From contig NW_004624776.1 of NCBI RefSeq assembly GCF_000247695.1, forward strand, positions 11,075,017 through 11,139,016: a stretch of DNA of 64,000 bases, given 5' to 3'. The DNA comes from Heterocephalus glaber. Lineage: Eukaryota; Chordata; Mammalia; Rodentia; Bathyergidae. Made by a program: the position numbers and the translations under genes. Below the pieces are notes generated by a model. It did not search any database. It saw only the letters and a list, made by a program, of their open reading frames with translations, and was not told the DNA's origin. Below, piece by piece: positions 1 through 10,977 of the stretch (position 1 is its first letter; every line of letters starts with the position of its first letter).

Positions 1-259
1 CGTTCTTCAGCCTTCCCTTTAAGCTTTACCACAACTGTAATAACCTCACAAATTATTCTGAAACATGTTAAGTATTTCTTTTACAGAAACAAAATCAAAA
101 TTTAACTTTTCAAACGCCATACAAATGGGCAAAGACAATACACACTATTTGCAGAAGAGGGGAGGTTGGGAAAAGGCTTCAGAACACCTGCACCACCCTC
201 TGTGTCTCGGTCTTCATCACACCAAGCGTTTCAGAACATTAGCCATGCACAGCACCCAC

Positions 260-348
260 CTGAACGGTGGCTCCCTGGTATGCTGGCACTGGTGGATTTT
301 CAGCTGCTGGTGTTTCTTAAAGGCTTTCTTGCAACCTTCAAAATTGCA
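260..348 (-). CDS. GTF3A: GTF3A coding exon 4 (zinc finger 4)
   Basis: Fourth coding exon, 89 nt, from acceptor TACTAAACAG to donor GTGGGT (259-254). It encodes [20 protein letters not shown] followed by CQHTREPPF plus two bases (phase 2). This is TFIIIA finger 4, the first of the central fingers that dominate 5S rRNA binding. Fingers 5-9 and the C-terminus must lie beyond position 1, so the gene is truncated by the window edge and not broken. Positions 1-253 are intron 4; I see no further exon in them. Confidence 0.93.
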
Positions 349-730
349 CTGTTTAGTAAAGGTTTATTAGTCTTGAGAAAAAACAAAAATCAACAGTTCA
401 TAACAGTTCTCAAGATAAAACTATTTTGGAGATTATGCAGTTGCCACTTTCACCCTTACAGTTACACTAAAATTCTATGTTAGGTCAAGAAGCTTTAAAG
501 ATTAATGACATTTCAAAAAGCAAAAAGGTTTGCGTGGGGATAGTTGCCCAATGATATACTTTAATGCACACAAGGTTTGTGAATTAAAACTTTTATAATT
601 AGGAGAGCCAGTGCCAGACTAAATTTAGATGTCTGACAGACAAAGTTGGGATGATGAAAATTTTAGAAATATAAGCAATAAGTGTAAAAAAAATTCATAA
701 AATTTAACCACGTAAAGTCATCATACTTAC
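349..730 (-). other. GTF3A: GTF3A intron 3
   Basis: Short AT-rich intron between fingers 3 and 4, donor GTAAGT to acceptor TACTAAACAG. No repeat or RNA gene is recognised in it. Confidence 0.85.
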
Positions 731-827
731 TACATATTGTTTTTGCTGATTTTCATGTTTGCGTTCAAAATGTTTCTTCAGGTTTGATTTGGTATTGAAT
801 TTTTGATCACAGCCATTAGCTGTACAA
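731..827 (-). CDS. GTF3A: GTF3A coding exon 3 (zinc finger 3)
   Basis: Third coding exon, 97 nt. The acceptor is TTTCTTACAG (837-828). The two bases carried over plus T complete a valine codon, then [10 protein letters not shown] and [22 protein letters not shown] follow. Fingers 1-3 make the main contacts with the 5S gene internal control region in the characterised amphibian protein. The exon ends in phase 0 at GTA followed by donor GTAAGT (730-725). A donor three bases earlier (TAT|GTAGTA) is possible but weaker. Phase in and phase out agree with exons 2 and 4. Confidence 0.94.
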
Positions 828-963
828 CTGTAAGAAATTGTATAAATCAAAATTAACAAACCAAGGAAAGAAAAGTTTTAAGATGTATTTATCTTCCTAC
901 TTTATAAATGCTACTTATTCCAAAGAATAGTAGAAAATAGTCTTCAGTAAATTCCAAAATGTT

Positions 964-1050
964 GTGCTGGGGTTTAGCTCAGGTGAAGAACATGTGCTTA
1001 GCATTCATAGCCTTGGGTTTGATTTCCAGCAACACCAAAAAAGAAAGAGA
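964..1050 (+). repeat. ID-type tRNA-derived SINE
   Basis: Shows the tRNA-like A box (GTTTAGCTCAGGTG) and the degenerate B box GGGTTTGATTTCC, then an AACACC-A-rich tail. Diverged copy inside GTF3A intron 2. Confidence 0.75.
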
Positions 1051-1752
1051 CTGAGAGAGAAAAATCCCAAGGTGCTAATTAAGCCATACCATGCAGGGCT
1101 CTCAACTTCATATGACCATCAAGTAACACGATGCTTTTTCACCTCTGAAGGCCTCTACTAAACCTCAAATCATGCTTAAGTCTAATTAGTCTCAATGCAG
1201 AATTTGATAACCTTAATTTTGCATGAAATTAATTTTGCATAAATTGCCTTTAAAAAAAAGAGACCTCAGAAAACCTGGTTTCCTCAACATTAGAGGCAAA
1301 CGTATTTGGAGCAGACACTGGCATGAGCCCAGGCCACTCATTTTGGCATCTACTCTTTAAACTGTCTACAACGGAGGCACACCTCTTGCCCTTCCCTCCT
1401 CCTTGCCAGGTAGAATGCCAATATGACAGGTGGGGCCCTAGGAGGCACGTAGGACCATGAGATTGATGCTCCAAGATGCTAAGGGCAGAGAGACCACTTA
1501 GAAGAAGCCCAGGTCCATGAAGACCCTAAATGCCCCTCTGCACTTCCATATTCAGTCACATAGGACAAAAAGAGCCTACCTTGTTCAAGCCATTTGTTCT
1601 ATGTTTCCTGTCATTCTTGGCCCTAAATGTCACAATAGCTATCTAACTGAACACGATTTTGGGAACCAAACAGCAGGGGCTGCAGCAGGAAGGACCCTGG
1701 CACACTTGGGGTGAGGGAGAAGTGTTTGTTAGTTCAGCATAGCTGGGCTATA

Positions 1753-1884
1753 GTTTCTTTTTACTAAGAGACAGGGTCTCACTGTGTTGCCCAGACAGGC
1801 CTTTAACTCCTGGGCTCAAGTATGCTCTTGCCTCAGCCCCTTCAATAGCCAGGACTATAGGCACTGCCATCATGCCTTGCTTGG
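1753..1884 (-). repeat. B1 SINE (7SL-derived), inverted
   Basis: Reads GAGACAGGGTCTCACTGTGT, then CTGGGCTCAAG, CCTCAGCCCC and GGACTATAGGCACTGCCATC on the plus strand, i.e. the reverse complement of a B1/7SL monomer. Confidence 0.8.
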
Positions 1885-2869
1885 ACCACAATGTCATGTT
1901 CTAGAGTCAAGCTGATGGGGCAAATAAGCAAAAAGGGCCAATTTGCACAAGCCATTTATATGATGCACTAGGGACCTGGAGTTCATATAAACAGAGCTTA
2001 AAACCACTGGTTTTAAGGAAAGCCATTTGGGGTGACTTAGGAGAGGGCCAATCTGGGGCACAAAAAGACACTTCAAACACTGAATGAGTACTGAGGATCT
2101 GCAGCAGAACAGCTGCAGGGCAGGTGTGGGTCCAGAAGTAAAAGACCTTATGATGTCTGTGCTGCAGGGGATTAGAAAGATGGAGAGGAAGCCACCTTAT
2201 TTTCCTGTGGGTCACCAGAGACAGTGGTATCACCTACCCTGCCAAGAACAGGAGGGCAGAAGACCAAAGAGAGAGGTGATCTCAGTCTGTACTACGAGCA
2301 AACATTTTTGCTCAAGGGAAATTAAAGAAGCCTCAGAGATAGCCAAGTAGCACTGGCCAATGAGCCAGCAACCTGGAGCTAAAGAGAGGGAGGCCTGGGC
2401 ACAGCAAGGGGGAAGGGACCATGCTCGGTGTTCCCACAACAGTGGTCCTCACCTTTCCATCTTGTCCTGTGCACACGGACCCAGCCCCATGCTTACACCT
2501 CCTACTGCAGCAGCTTATAATGACCAGATTGTCCATAAGGCCCAAGGATTTTCCAAAGAACTGTTTTCCATCTAATGTGCTTCCAAACTGTGTTTTTTCC
2601 AGCTTGATTTCTCATTTACTAAATATTTTAAAGGGGGATGAAAGGACACAAACCCCAGAGAAGTTGAAATTAACTCATTCCTGAATTTATTCACAAACGC
2701 AGCACTAAAGCCCTCCTCTCTTCCACAGGCAAACACTATTCTCCTCTTACATATGAACGTGAATGCAGCTTCACATTCCTGACCTTGTGAGTTAACCATC
2801 ATTCATCTCACCGGGTCTATGTGCCACACACAACCCATTTCAAAGGCCTAAACCCACTTCTCTACTCAC

Positions 2870-2970
2870 ACAAATGGCTTTTCTCCAGTGTGAATCAGGA
2901 TGTGGCGACTCAGATGGTAGTCTCTCACAAAGGCCTTGCCACAGCCTTCATAGTCACAAGCGAAGGGCCT
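2870..2970 (-). CDS. GTF3A: GTF3A coding exon 2 (zinc finger 2)
   Basis: Second coding exon. It is 101 nt, preceded by the acceptor CTTCTTCCAG and followed by the donor GTGAGT (2869-2864). It encodes [14 protein letters not shown], then [19 protein letters not shown] plus two bases of the next codon (phase 2). This is the classic C2H2 second finger (CX4C...HX3H) with a TGEKP linker. Against my memory of the human protein there are only conservative changes (V to A after PF, I to V in the helix, T to I before HTGEKP). It joins exon 1 without loss of frame. Confidence 0.95.
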
Positions 2971-4446
2971 CTGGAAGAAGGGAAAGAAAAGAGCATGTCA
3001 ATCCTGCCCTAGTTAACAACTCTGGATATTAATTAAAAGCCTAAAATATCTACAGCTACAGACTTCCTCTCTAGAGATGGCGTCCATTCCGCAAGTACAG
3101 TGACACCTGCCACACCAAGGCAAGACCCAGTTTTCCTGCATCAAGTTTTACAGCAGAAATGCCACAACCTCTCACGAAGTCACACATCAGATTTTGGTCT
3201 ATGGATAGCATCTGAAATAAGCAGGTGGCCTTCCCCGATGGCTTTCCACAGCATTGCTAACCTGCCTCTAACCCAGCACCAGGGATCCCCAGCAACCCAC
3301 TCTTCCACATCACTGCCATTAGCACACCCCATCTGCACAGATCCCCATCTGCACAGATCTCCACCTGCACAGATCTCCACCTGCAAGATTTCGCCATGTA
3401 AAGTCAGCCGAGGGCAGGGAAGCAGAAGGCTCTGTTTCACCCTTGTCAAGCCCAGTGTTTGCACTAAAAGAATGCCAGGGTCAGCTACAGGAAAATGTGT
3501 CATACCTGAAAATGCTGACAGGCGCTACAGAAAAGCAAGGAAAACAGCTCACAGCCCTAATTGCAACCACAATCTGGGGGTGGGGGAGAGCTCCATTCTG
3601 AACCTAACCAGCTTTGGGTATCTGTGGAAAGGGCACCACCATAACATTGAGAAAGGAGGTACCAGGACATCAATCGGACCACTACCAGCAAAGCTGGTGG
3701 CCAGGAAGACATATGAGCTGCACTACTGGTGGCAGGGCCACAGAACCTTGTTGTGCTCCAGTCACCAAGCAGGCTCAGTAACTGTCAAACCCGAGAGATT
3801 TAGGACAACAAAATGACTTTAAGTGTCCCAATATGCATGAAGAGGCAGTGCCAACATCCAAAAGACAGCAAGCAGGTCTAAAAAGCAAGCTGTATTTTGG
3901 ACATACAGGCAACAAAGAAACCAGAATTTGGGGGGCTGTGCAGGGGGTGGAATGGGCAAGAGGAAGAAAAGGGAAGCAGAACATAAAGGCTTTCCAATGA
4001 GGCCAGTGGCTGGGTGAGATTGCTGAAAGCAAGATGGGGAGCATAAAGCACTGGGCAGAGGAGGAACCAGGGGAAGGGGCTGCTTGCACAGCTCTGTCCG
4101 GTACATAGAAAGTTATCCTCGGTTAGTGTAGTGCTTGATAGTGATGAGCTTTGCATCGGCGCACGTGCACGTGTTCACGGATTATTGGGAGGTACTGACC
4201 CTCTGAAACTCAAGACCAAAGTATGGGAAAGGGTTGCTTGGAGAGCCTTGAACCTACAGCAAAGACATCGCGGTCCCAGCACGAAGCTCCTAGAACTTCC
4301 GGTCCACTTCCTCAGTTCCTTCCCTAACCTAAGCCCAGGATGCTGCCCACGCTGCGAACGCGGCTACGCAGGAGCTCGGGCACAGCCACCCGGCGGCCCC
4401 AGGCTCACATCCGGGCGGGCGCCACGCCCCGCGGCGGCCTCGTTAC
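2971..4446 (-). other. GTF3A: GTF3A intron 1
   Basis: Intron from donor GTAACG to acceptor CTTCTTCCAG. It begins inside the CpG-rich promoter island and includes four 16-bp tandem units at 3327-3390. A 238-codon open frame on the opposite strand (3100-3816) lies wholly inside it. It has no recognisable domain and runs through the tandem units, so I treat it as chance. Confidence 0.85.
3327..3390. repeat. Four tandem 16-bp units
   Basis: Four successive units of the form CCCCATCTGCACAGAT / CTCCACCTGCACAGAT. Units 1-2 and units 3-4 resemble each other most. A small tandem array in GTF3A intron 1. Confidence 0.85.
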
Positions 4447-4647
4447 CTCCCCTGTGTGCTTGCACAGGTGCGCATCGAGCTTCCAGGCCTTGCTGTAATT
4501 GGCGCTGCAATCGGGGAAGGAGCAGATGAACCTTCTAGGGAGTGATGGGAGCGGCGGGGGCGGGGCTGGATTCTCGCCAGCGGCAACGAACGCTTCTGCG
4601 ATGGTCAGGGAGGACACCGCCTCTTCGACCGAGCCTGGTGGCTCCAG
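4447..4647 (-). CDS. GTF3A: GTF3A coding exon 1 (zinc finger 1)
   Basis: First coding exon of transcription factor IIIA, the nuclear nine-zinc-finger protein that binds the internal promoter of 5S rRNA genes and recruits TFIIIC/TFIIIB for RNA polymerase III; it also binds 5S rRNA. The 67 codons begin at CTG (4647-4645): an acidic/hydrophobic head with [10 protein letters not shown], a proline-rich linker, then finger 1 starting [10 protein letters not shown], with C42, C47, H60 and H64, ending HTGE. This matches mammalian TFIIIA almost residue for residue. The exon ends in phase 0 at GAG followed by donor GTAACG (4446-4441). I chose CTG because homology to the human N-terminus begins there, no ATG lies nearby, and the context GCCGCC-CTG-G is near optimal. 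An in-frame ATG exists upstream at 4854, but nothing upstream of the CTG resembles the family. Confidence 0.93.
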
Positions 4648-4649
4648 GG

Positions 4650-4870
4650 CGGCCGCAGGCCAGGGGCGCAGCCTCGTGCAGAAACACAAACCCCGACCCG
4701 GCGTGCTATTGCTTCCAAGCACGCTACACGCGACGCTCGGCACTTCCGGGAATGCGATCTCGCTAGTGGTGTCCCCTCCCCGTTCCCTAGGAGGGTGCCG
4801 CGCATGCTCTGAAAGGCTCCGCGGGGCGGGGGAAGGGGGGACTGGGCTGCGCATGCGCCGGGAAACTGGC
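4650..4870 (-). promoter_or_regulatory. GTF3A: GTF3A CpG-island promoter with NRF1, ETS and GC-box motifs
   Basis: A CpG-dense block continuous with exon 1; the island as a whole runs from about 4340 to 4870. It holds a palindromic NRF1-type site TGCGCATGCGCC at 4848-4859, a second GCGCATGC at about 4799-4806, a GC box GCGGGGCGGGGG near 4821-4833, and an ETS/GABP-type site CACTTCCGGG at 4741-4750 (CCCGGAAGTG on the gene strand). There is no TATA box. This is the usual dispersed promoter of a housekeeping gene. The transcription start cannot be fixed by eye but should lie between about 4670 and 4800. Confidence 0.8.
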
Positions 4871-6980
4871 TGCCTGTGCTTCTGAGTCTGGAACTAAGGA
4901 CTTCCTGGTAGGACAAGTTCCGAAACACTGCTTCATTGTGAACTGTTTCCCATCCACCGCTGTCCTCTAGGAAATGCTAACCTTGCATAATTTAAACGAG
5001 CCAGTTAGTCACATCTTTGCCCGCTTGGATTCGTTTCCTTGCATCTAATCTACATCATTAGGCTGCAAGCCCCTTAAGAGTGAATCCTAATTGTGAGCCC
5101 ATTAGAGTCACGTGGAGATTTTTGCAAATTGCCAAGTCTATAGCGTAAGTGGACCAATTAAACTACGTGGCAGGGAAGAGTAGAAACAGGCATCATCATG
5201 ATTTAATAAAATTCCCCAGATGGTTCTAGTGTGCAGGAAGTCATGGGAACCGCGCTGCCCTAAGGCTTCGCAGCTCAAAGTGGTCTGTGGATCAGACGCA
5301 TCTTTAGAGAGAGTCAGGACTCTCCAGCCTACCTGAATCAGAGATTTACAGGTGATTGGATGCATAGGAAGTTCGGAGAAACACTGTTGAGAGGCTTGAA
5401 TGAGTATGGGTAGCTGGTTTATGAGGATCACATGTTTCTAGGGTTCTCTGAGTAACAGTAACACAGCGGACCGCCTGATATTCCACCAGGTATTTTTCGC
5501 ATCATGCCAAATCACTAGGCTGGTGACACCCTGACTGATGAACAGGTCTCTGCGTTATCACCTGGGAGCATCTGAAAATGATGGTCATGGAGTTGCCACC
5601 CACACCATTGAAATGAGTCTCTAACTGGGGATGGAAAACATTTGAGAGTATCCCGATTCTTCTTCTTCTCTTCCCTACTGGCTTCTGCACCTGTCCTGTT
5701 TATTCTCTCTCTCAACAGGCTTTCCTGCCCTCAAACCCTCTTGCCTGTGTTTGCCAGTACCTTCTCCCTAAAACATCTGAGACTTTATCAGTATGAGTTT
5801 GCAAGACTGGTATTTGCAAAGTATTTTTATTCCTCAGAGCTATTATTCCTGCAGTGTAGGCGACAGTGCCCTCACGTAGGAAATGGGAGTACAGTCCTCA
5901 GGCTTTCTCTATGCCTGGATCAAGTCCTGCATCTTCTAGATAAGCCTCACCTCACCACTGCAGCCACCTTTTTGCCTTTTGTGGGCCTTTCTATAGCACT
6001 GAGTAGATGGTCCTCAAGTGTGCCGGACTGTCTTTTAACTAGTCAGACTTGTAATTTCCTCTTTCCCTGATATTGATTTAATCTTCATCAGGGCAGGGAC
6101 TGGAAGATTTTAATCCTCCATGGCAAGGTGATGTGAACACATGAAGGGCTGACCTTGCTGTTTGTTAGTTGAGTGAACATAATCATGAATATATTGTGTG
6201 AAATTTAAAAAATTTGTATGTACATATCCTCATCGAGGTGTGTAAAGCACAAAATCCCACTTAAGCTGATCCACGTGAGTAGGGATTTAGTGGAAAGATG
6301 CAAGCGGATCTCACCGAACCCACTGCAGAAAGCCCAAGGATACGAGAGTTGTGTGCACGCAGTCTGTTTCTCACTCTGTCGTTACCGCTGTCTGTTGCCT
6401 TTCCTGGGCTTCGCTTCTCCTTTGCTCCCCAGGCCTCATGTCCTGTGTGTATGTGTGTGTGTCCTGCTGGCTCTCTGTCCCCTTGTTCCCTTTCCCTCCA
6501 CTCTTGCTCCCCCCACCTCCCCTGATCCAGGTTGCAGGCTCTTCCAGCCCCAGGCTCCTTCTCACCTCCGCCTGTCTTTCCACTCTTTTCTTTTGAGGCT
6601 GAATTTCTTGGCCTGTGGTGGGTTTTCCCAGGGCTTTGGCTTCACCAAAGTAGCCCAGACCCCACATAACCTGGTTTCTCCACGGTCTGTGGCTAATGAC
6701 CCCTGAAAGTGTTTTGGCTCAGCTGGGATCCAAGCTCTTCCTCAGGTCTGCCTTCAGCCTGGTGGGAATAAAACTGTAGATCATGAGGGCCAAGCCCCAA
6801 AGTTATAATAACTATAACACACCTGTTTCAGCTAGTACATTTCATTTACTAGCCACATTTTGCTGTGTGACTTTATTTCTCTCATAAAATTAGGGGCTGG
6901 AGATCTTTCCTCACCCCTTGACTCTATGCCAAGCTTCTTGACTGCTTTGGTCATCCAGGATGGAAGCATTAGTGAGTAGA
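4870..6980. other. Upstream flank of GTF3A, no gene seen
   Basis: No coding signal. About 5265-5400 resembles a MER5-type hAT-Charlie relic (GTGGTCTGTGGATCAG, then CTACCTGAATCAGAG, then ACAGGTGATTGGATGC). Pyrimidine-rich sequence at 6370-6590 creates spurious open frames. Confidence 0.55.
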
Positions 6981-6989
6981 TTCCAAACC

Positions 6990-7195
6990 TAGACCTTCCT
7001 GTGCCTCTGCCATTGCCACAAGGATGGCATTTCTACAGGTAGATGAAATATAAGGAGCAAAACAGAGCCATCTCACCTGAGTCCAGCATGGATCATCCAA
7101 TCTGCAGATCTGACAATAAATGATCATAAGCCACTGAGTTAGAGGGTGATTTGTTACATGGCAATTTTGTAGCAATGACTGATACACCCTCATTG
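6990..7195 (+). repeat. MLT1-like MaLR LTR fragment
   Basis: Ends with the typical MLT1 3' sequence: AAGCCACTGAGTTAGAGG, then GATTTGTTACATGGCAA, then TGACTGATAC. The 5' part is decayed beyond clear recognition. Confidence 0.6.
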
Positions 7196-8344
7196 CTGGT
7201 ACCAACAAACATGCTGAAATCTGTATCATCTTTCAAACAAACAAATCCCTTTTTATGTTTCTGTGATTTCCTGACTCACTGATCACACTCCTTCCCTTCA
7301 CACCCATATTAACTGGGAAGCCTAATCTATGCTTTTCTTCCTCTTCACCTATTCATATTCTCATAGAAATTTAACACAAATGTAGCAGTAATAGGTCAGA
7401 GGACCTCTTTAGATCTATTACTCAGGTTCAACAACCATCATCTTTTGTCCTTCTGGTTTCATCTAACTGCCTGAATTCCCAATCTAACACCCATAGCATT
7501 TCCAAAGCTGCTTACTTCTTCTCACCTCTCTCCTGCAGGGTCTTCTTGTTTCTGTGAGCAGCGCTGCCATCCACCAGGTGACTCACCATGGCTTCTTCCC
7601 TCCCTCATCCTTTGCATTTACTGACTATTCCATCACTTTTGATTTTACTTCCTCGTTGTCAGTTACATCCAAGGAAGACCTTGGTGGACCTCTCGTTCCC
7701 TTTGTCTCTGTGATTCCATCAGGAAAGGAGTGTTTGGGGTGATCCAATCAGTCCACCCTCCAACCCTGCGGAGAGAATTCTTCTCAGAGGCTGCTCTTCC
7801 CCCAAACTGCTCCAGATGTCTTCAGATGTCCATAGTCCATCAGGTCTTAGCCTTTCTAACACCATCTCTAAGGCTGTGAGTTTATTATAAGTGTAGCTTT
7901 TTGGAAGCCAGATCAGCCTCTTCTCTCAGCAACCGCCAACCAATAGCTTTGGGAGAATTCACTTCAGAAAGAAGTTGCATAGAATGGAAAGCTGAGATCC
8001 CTTCTAGTGCTCACATTCTGTGCTTCTTTGATGGGAAAGAGGAGATGGTGGGGCACTGGCTGAACTAGATAAACATGTCTGTCAAGATAAACATGATACT
8101 TCCAGGTCTGACTTCCTTGCTTCTGTGATAAGGAAGAAGATCGTAATAATTTGGGGGAGCCAGAGCTTGACAAGATAAATCTGGTACCAAAGAAGAAGAG
8201 AGTCATAATAGGACTGAAGGGAGAGTCTTGGAATAGGAAGGCACACTGCAGACACCATTGTCATCAGCCGAGTAGGAAGTCTAGGTTGACCATGGAACTA
8301 GAAAGGAGGGAGCAAGTAAAAGTCATTTGAGTACTTAGGCAAAA

Positions 8345-8585
8345 TGGCAGCTCAGTAATGGTGCTGCTCAGAAGCATGGGCTTTGGAGTTTGGCAGATCT
8401 CACTTTGAATTCTGCTCCACCGCTTACCGTTTGACCTTGAGCCAGCTACTTCATCCCTCTGAAGTTCATGTTTTCTATACAGTGGAGATAATATCTGTGC
8501 TACACAGTTGTGAGAATTACATGAGATATTTAATTCATGTGGGGTGCTTGATGTAAGACCCAGCACATAGTAAATAATTTTTAAA
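8345..8585 (+). repeat. MIR SINE, near full length
   Basis: Has the MIR core in order: GGGCTTTGGAGTTTGGCAGA, ACCGTTTGACCTTGAGC, CTACTTCATCCCTCTGAAG, GTGGAGATAATA, GAGAATTACATGAGAT and CAGCACATAGTAAATA. Confidence 0.85.
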
Positions 8586-8699
8586 CAGCCTTTTTTGTGT
8601 GTGTGCATTGGATTATACAAGTTTGAGGCTTCTATCTTAGTAGCACAGTCTCTACCTTATCTTCCTTGAACTGCTTAGCTTGTACATTTTAGTGAAACA

Positions 8700-9020
8700 A
8701 GCTACCATGTCAGTGAGAAGCATTGAAATCGCCCTCTGCTAGTAGCCAATTAGGAGTTGAGGCCTCAGCCAGCAGCCCTTGAGGTACTGGATCCTCCCAA
8801 TACCATAAAAGCCTAGAATTGATCCTACCCCTTTCAGACCTTTGAGACCCTAAACCTGGCTGACTTCTTCACTGCAGCCTGGGAGAGATTCTGAAGCAGA
8901 GAACCCAGCTAAACTGAGCCAAGATTCCTGACCTATAGAAACTGGGAAATAATAATTGTGTGATGGTTTAAGCCACTAAATTTGGGAGAAATTTGTTATG
9001 CAGCATAACTGATATGGACA
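8700..9020 (+). repeat. MLT1-type MaLR solo LTR
   Basis: Right end reads TTTAAGCCACTAAATTTGGG, then AAATTTGTTATGCAGCATAA and CTGATATGG, the conserved MLT1 terminus. Upstream text (GCAGCCTGGGAGAGATTCTG and AACCCAGCTAAACTGAGCC) fits a MaLR LTR body. An old ERVL-MaLR remnant with no coding content. Confidence 0.7.
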
Positions 9021-9469
9021 GATTTTTTTTTTACTCCACAAAATAACAGAATAACCTGGTGGTTCTGAACTCACACAAAGGAGAGAGCATTTCAATGGGA
9101 GAATTCTGGTAGGAATATGGAGGAGGGGGCTCTGACACAATCTGTCCATTTTACAACTTTCTAAGCAAATATCAGATACACAGTGTGACAAGAATGAATG
9201 TAGTTATGGTGATAACTGGACAAAGATCTCTCGACTGTGAACTGTCTAGAAAATCTTCCATGTGTGATCTCATTTCTCACAGTTTCAGTCTTATCTTACA
9301 ATATTAACTTTTCTCAGATCGGTCTGGCACAGCCAAAGTAGGTAGTGAGGGCCACTGTCCCTGAGGGTCAGCAAGGAACAGGGACATTACCCCTAAATAC
9401 ACTTTAACTTAAAGAAGCAGAACAACATACTGTGTCTTCTTTTATGGGGCACAAAGAGCCCCATATGTG

Positions 9470-9730
9470 GCAGAAAGAGCTTTGGATTGACCCCAGTTGC
9501 CACCAACTACTTGAGTGTGGCTTTGAGTGACTTCCCACTCTGCCTTGCCTCCTCTACATGACCGAAGGGACCCTGCCTTGAATCTCCCAGAGTTGTTACA
9601 AGCATCACATACTGTCTTGGCAAGTTACTAACCTCTCTCCCTCCGTTTCCTCATCAGTCAGTGGAGGAGAACAGTACTCACAGGATATGAGGATTAATCA
9701 ACACAGGTAAAGCACAGAGCAAACTGCATA
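9470..9730 (+). repeat. MIR SINE
   Basis: MIR core recognisable in GCAAGTTACTAACCTCTCTC, TCCGTTTCCTCATCAGTCAG and GGATATGAGGATTAATC. Confidence 0.7.
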
Positions 9731-10019
9731 GCTGAGGGGAATACTGAGGAAATTTTAGCTCTCAGCACTGTCATTACTGTGATTTACATGAACACCTTTG
9801 TAATCATGAAATGCTACTTGTCAGTAAACTGTGACTGGTGAGTGATAGCTTCTCAAGTATTGAGCCAGATAAAATGTTAACAGAATGGATGGTTATGATT
9901 ACATTGCCCAAGGTCAGCTCAAAGTAACCTGGAAAACAGTGGTTCGGAAAGTTTCCTCCACTGTGCCTCTGGATTGAGGGAAGGCGGCTTGCACCCCTTC
10001 CCCAGCCACATTCTTGCCA

Positions 10020-10470
10020 CGTCCCCATCTCTCGGAAACTAATTGTCTAATTGCCCAGTTAGGACACCACGCCCAAGCTGTCACTTGTGCTTTTGACCTT
10101 GCTCCCAGCAGTGCTCTGTCAGCAGATTCCTTACCCTCTCTTGGCATCCGTTCTCTCAATGTTCCCCATAACCTCCCTAGGACATTTGCTTATCAGAAAT
10201 CATCTGGTGGACAGTGTAGTCACGAGGTCCCATTTAGTCTTCTTACTTGTCAGCTCATCACGTGATTCCCGCCTGGCTTCTCTAATTATCCCTTCTCTCT
10301 TGGTCAGATCATCACATTTTCCTGCAGCTGTAATTGCCTGGGCAGGGTACAGCCACAGGCCTGTGCTTAATCACTCCCATCCACTTCAAATCCATTTTAG
10401 TCTGCAGTTGCAGCCAGATTCTATCTGGTGAGCAAGGCTTAATTGCCCTCTGATTACTCACAGGGTCAGG
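10020..10470. promoter_or_regulatory. Candidate conserved noncoding block rich in homeodomain motifs
   Basis: Repeat-free stretch with paired CTAATTG sites at 10039-10045 and 10047-10053, TAATTA at 10283-10288, TAATTG at 10331-10336, another TTAATTG near 10438-10444, and a palindromic E-box CACGTG at 10259-10264. Motif density is what I see; enhancer function is inference. Confidence 0.3.
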
Positions 10471-10814
10471 CGCTTCAGTGTGCACAGATTTTCTACCCAC
10501 AGTGCATGTAAGATTTTTGTGTTTGCTAATTTCCTCTGATAGCTTTCTCTACTGAGCCACCAGAAATGCCCCTGACAGAGGTGAGTGTGCACCTTTAGCG
10601 AGTCTGTGCCCCTTTCTGGGTGGTGTCTTGGCTTACTTTTGGGGGTGGGGCCCCGTCCATCCCTCTGCACCTCTGCTGGTGCCATTTGGATCTAGTCTAC
10701 TGTGGTTGCAAATGACTGCAGGTACAGGCAGCACCTGGACTCTCCTTCTCCTGTCCTTTCTCCACGCTGATGCTAAGGGTCGGGGTAGTCAGGGATTTCA
10801 GTGACATCCCACCA

Positions 10815-10975
10815 CCCTTAGAATAAAGTCTCCAGTCCTTTCTAATAAACTGACCAGGCCTCAGTGGACTTGGCGTTACCTCCTGGCTTCATTCCTCACC
10901 ACTTGCTATTTGTGAACTGAGCTCTCTTCACTGATCACACCTGCCTGTCTCTTGCTTCCTTCTGACCATCCTGTG
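10815..10975 (+). repeat. L2 LINE fragment
   Basis: GAATAAAGTCTCCAGTCCTT, then GACCAGGCCTCAGTGGACTT, then CTTCATTCCTCACCACTTGC, resembling the L2 3' coding/UTR region. Confidence 0.55.
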
Positions 10976-10977
10976 TA

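Larger units (their letters stand above)
828..2869 (-). other. GTF3A: GTF3A intron 2
   Basis: Intron between fingers 2 and 3, bounded by GTGAGT and TTTCTTACAG. It contains an ID-type SINE copy near 964-1050 and an inverted B1 monomer near 1753-1884. The rest looks like unique decayed sequence. Several short open frames in it have no recognisable content. Confidence 0.85.

Noticed and set aside
3100..3816. 238-codon plus-strand ORF, the longest in the window
   Set aside because: It lies inside GTF3A intron 1 on the opposite strand, crosses a 16-bp tandem array, has no recognisable domain, and runs through ordinary intron sequence.
4405..4854. 149-codon minus-strand frame as the GTF3A N-terminus from the ATG at 4854
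   Set aside because: Only the part from the CTG onward resembles TFIIIA, and the 3' end of the frame reads into intron 1. Kept only as a possible extended form in the findings.
6218..6706. 162-codon ORF and overlapping frames on both strands
   Set aside because: Produced by pyrimidine-rich low-complexity sequence that lacks stops in several frames.
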